DNA of 7,213 bases. It comes from JAENWH01 sp038248745 (lineage in GTDB: Bacteria; Bacillota; Clostridia; Peptostreptococcales; Anaerovoracaceae). The translations under genes and the position numbers were made by a program. This document shows, one piece after another, positions 6,474 through 7,213 of this stretch. The DNA is taken from assembly GCA_038248745.1 (NCBI GenBank), contig JBBRXC010000085.1, positions 1-7,213 on the forward strand, written 5' to 3'. The first letter of the stretch is position 1; every line of letters starts with the position of its first letter. A model generated the notes under the pieces. It made no database searches, was not told the DNA's origin, and worked only from the letters and a program-made list of their open reading frames with translations.

Positions 6474-6650
6474 ATGATAGACCGTGATGTAAATCGAAAT
6501 GCTTGGGAACAAAAACTTGCCGATTTTGAAGGTTGCCCGAATATTACCATTACAACAGAGGGAATAAAAGTTACAACTATCAAACACCGGCATAAATCTA
6601 CTTTATTGCCGACGCTATTGTGGCTTGATCAAGAAAGGAGTCATAACTAA
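6474..6650 (+). CDS. Small orphan ORF, 58 residues, function unknown
   Basis: ATG 6474 is preceded by AAGGAGGTG (6458-6466), one of the best ribosome sites in the window, and the frame runs 58 codons to TAA 6648-6650. The protein begins MIDRDVNRNAWEQKLADFEG and continues with a threonine-rich NITITTEGIKVTTIKHRHKS stretch and a basic, leucine-containing end. It has no membrane segment or signal peptide. I do not recognise it. The W-xx-KLADFE followed by GIKVTTIK loosely recalls the small N-terminal helix-turn-helix protein of IS66-type transposons, in which case it would be a degenerate remnant; this is weak. The strong ribosome site argues for expression, while the lack of a clear promoter or partner argues for caution. 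Confidence 0.5.
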   Translation: MIDRDVNRNAWEQKLADFEGCPNITITTEGIKVTTIKHRHKSTLLPTLLWLDQERSHN

Positions 6651-6831
6651 GAATTTTTAAATCGTGTATTGACAAGCGTGAACATTATATTCAGAAATGA
6701 TTATGAAAGAGATACGATAGAATGCCAATATATAATAAAATAATTGATGACTTTGTGCCACTGCATAGAGAGATAGATGGACTTAGCAGTCATATTGAGA
6801 AGAAAGAGACGAATATAAGGGGATGAATGAT

Positions 6832-7213
6832 ATGAAGCGAAACAAGGCATATGACATAATGATCATTGGTGCAGGGATTATAGGTACCAGCATAGCGCGA
6901 GAACTATCAAAATTTCAACTAAAAGTATTGATTTTAGAGAAAGAGCCGGATGTCTCCATGGGCGCAACAAAAGCCAATAGTGGTATTGTCCACGGTGGAT
7001 ATGCTGAGGATCATGGCAAATTGAAGGGGATATTGGCTTACAAAGGAAGAATACAATTTCGAAAATTAAATAAAGAATTAAACTTCGGATTTAGAGAATC
7101 GGGTTCCTTGGTTGTGATTACCGATGATAATAAAGAACCCTTAGAATATTTACGCCAAAATGGCATGAAAAATGGATTGACGGATTTAACGATTATAGGT
7201 TCGGATGAAATAA
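6832..7213 (+). CDS. FAD-dependent oxidoreductase, GlpA/LhgO-like (3' end outside window)
   Basis: The first 127 residues show an N-terminal Rossmann fold of the DAO (D-amino-acid oxidase/glycerol-3-phosphate dehydrogenase) family. FAD dinucleotide binding is seen as G-A-G-I-I-G (13-18) and the ribose-binding acid E36 (LILEKE). The block KANSGIVHGGY that follows is typical of clostridial anaerobic glycerol-3-phosphate dehydrogenase-like and L-2-hydroxyglutarate oxidase-like enzymes. The substrate cannot be settled from this fragment. Glycerol-3-phosphate is the commonest for such genes in clostridia (inference). Full-length relatives have about 400-500 residues, so most of the gene lies beyond the window. 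The start is ATG 6832, nine bases after AAGGGG (6817-6822). An in-frame ATG at 6823 touches that site and is unlikely. Downstream partners such as a second flavoprotein or glycerol kinase cannot be seen. Confidence 0.9.
   Translation, partial: MKRNKAYDIMIIGAGIIGTSIARELSKFQLKVLILEKEPDVSMGATKANSGIVHGGYAEDHGKLKGILAYKGRIQFRKLNKELNFGFRESGSLVVITDDNKEPLEYLRQNGMKNGLTDLTIIGSDEI

Noticed and set aside
6669..6691. TTGACA with TATATT upstream of the FAD oxidoreductase
   Set aside because: The spacing is only 11 bases, too short for a sigma-A promoter, and no suitable -10 lies at 16-18 bases.
6722..6826. 34-codon ORF (MPIYNKIIDDFVPLH...) just before the FAD oxidoreductase
   Set aside because: It has no good ribosome site, no recognisable family, and is short enough to arise by chance. 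Its overlap with the next gene's leader is suggestive but not enough to call it.

Overview
The window reads like chromosomal DNA of a low-GC, anaerobic, probably motile Firmicute of the clostridial type. This is inferred from strong AGGAGG-type ribosome sites, AT-rich spacers, a Bacillus/Clostridium-style sigma-28 (SigD) promoter, an HD-GYP protein, a tandem CDGSH protein and a clostridial-looking FAD oxidoreductase. No 16S rRNA or marker gene is present, so the genus cannot be fixed. The first 0.9 kb looks somewhat GC-richer than the rest.

Layout. (1) Positions 1-3214, plus strand: an export operon made of an HlyD-type membrane fusion protein (5' end outside the window, interrupted by an in-frame TAA at 208-210) followed by two tandem, overlapping, paralogous ABC-2 type permeases. 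No ATPase gene is visible. (2) 3334-3531: a 65-residue hydrophobic protein, ending at a bidirectional terminator (3578-3607). (3) 3669-3935, minus strand: a dual-CDGSH iron-sulfur protein with a near-consensus sigma-A promoter. (4) 4211-5278, plus: an HD-GYP cyclic-di-GMP phosphodiesterase candidate, preceded by an exact TAAA-N15-GCCGATAT sigma-28 promoter motif. (5) 5336-5739: a decayed EamA/DMT transporter fragment with one stop and one frame change. (6) 5914-6324: a single-domain fasciclin (FAS1) protein without a signal peptide. (7) 6474-6650: a 58-residue orphan ORF with an excellent ribosome site. (8) 6832-7213: the N-terminal part of a GlpA/LhgO-like FAD-dependent oxidoreductase that runs off the window.

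Spacers. 6325-6473 holds no recognisable gene, only a direct repeat CGTAAGCG (6328-6335 and 6369-6376). 6651-6831 holds only a doubtful 34-codon ORF. 3936-4210 is the divergent promoter region of the CDGSH and HD-GYP genes. 5740-5913 holds the fasciclin promoter.

How the genes relate: the first three genes form one export machine, translationally coupled at ATGA and by a 22-base overlap. The remaining genes appear to be separate transcription units. I see no convincing new multi-gene system. The most informative signals are the sigma-28 promoter in front of the HD-GYP gene, the nonsense codon in the HlyD gene with apparently intact downstream partners, the cytoplasmic FAS1 protein, and the orphan 58-residue ORF.
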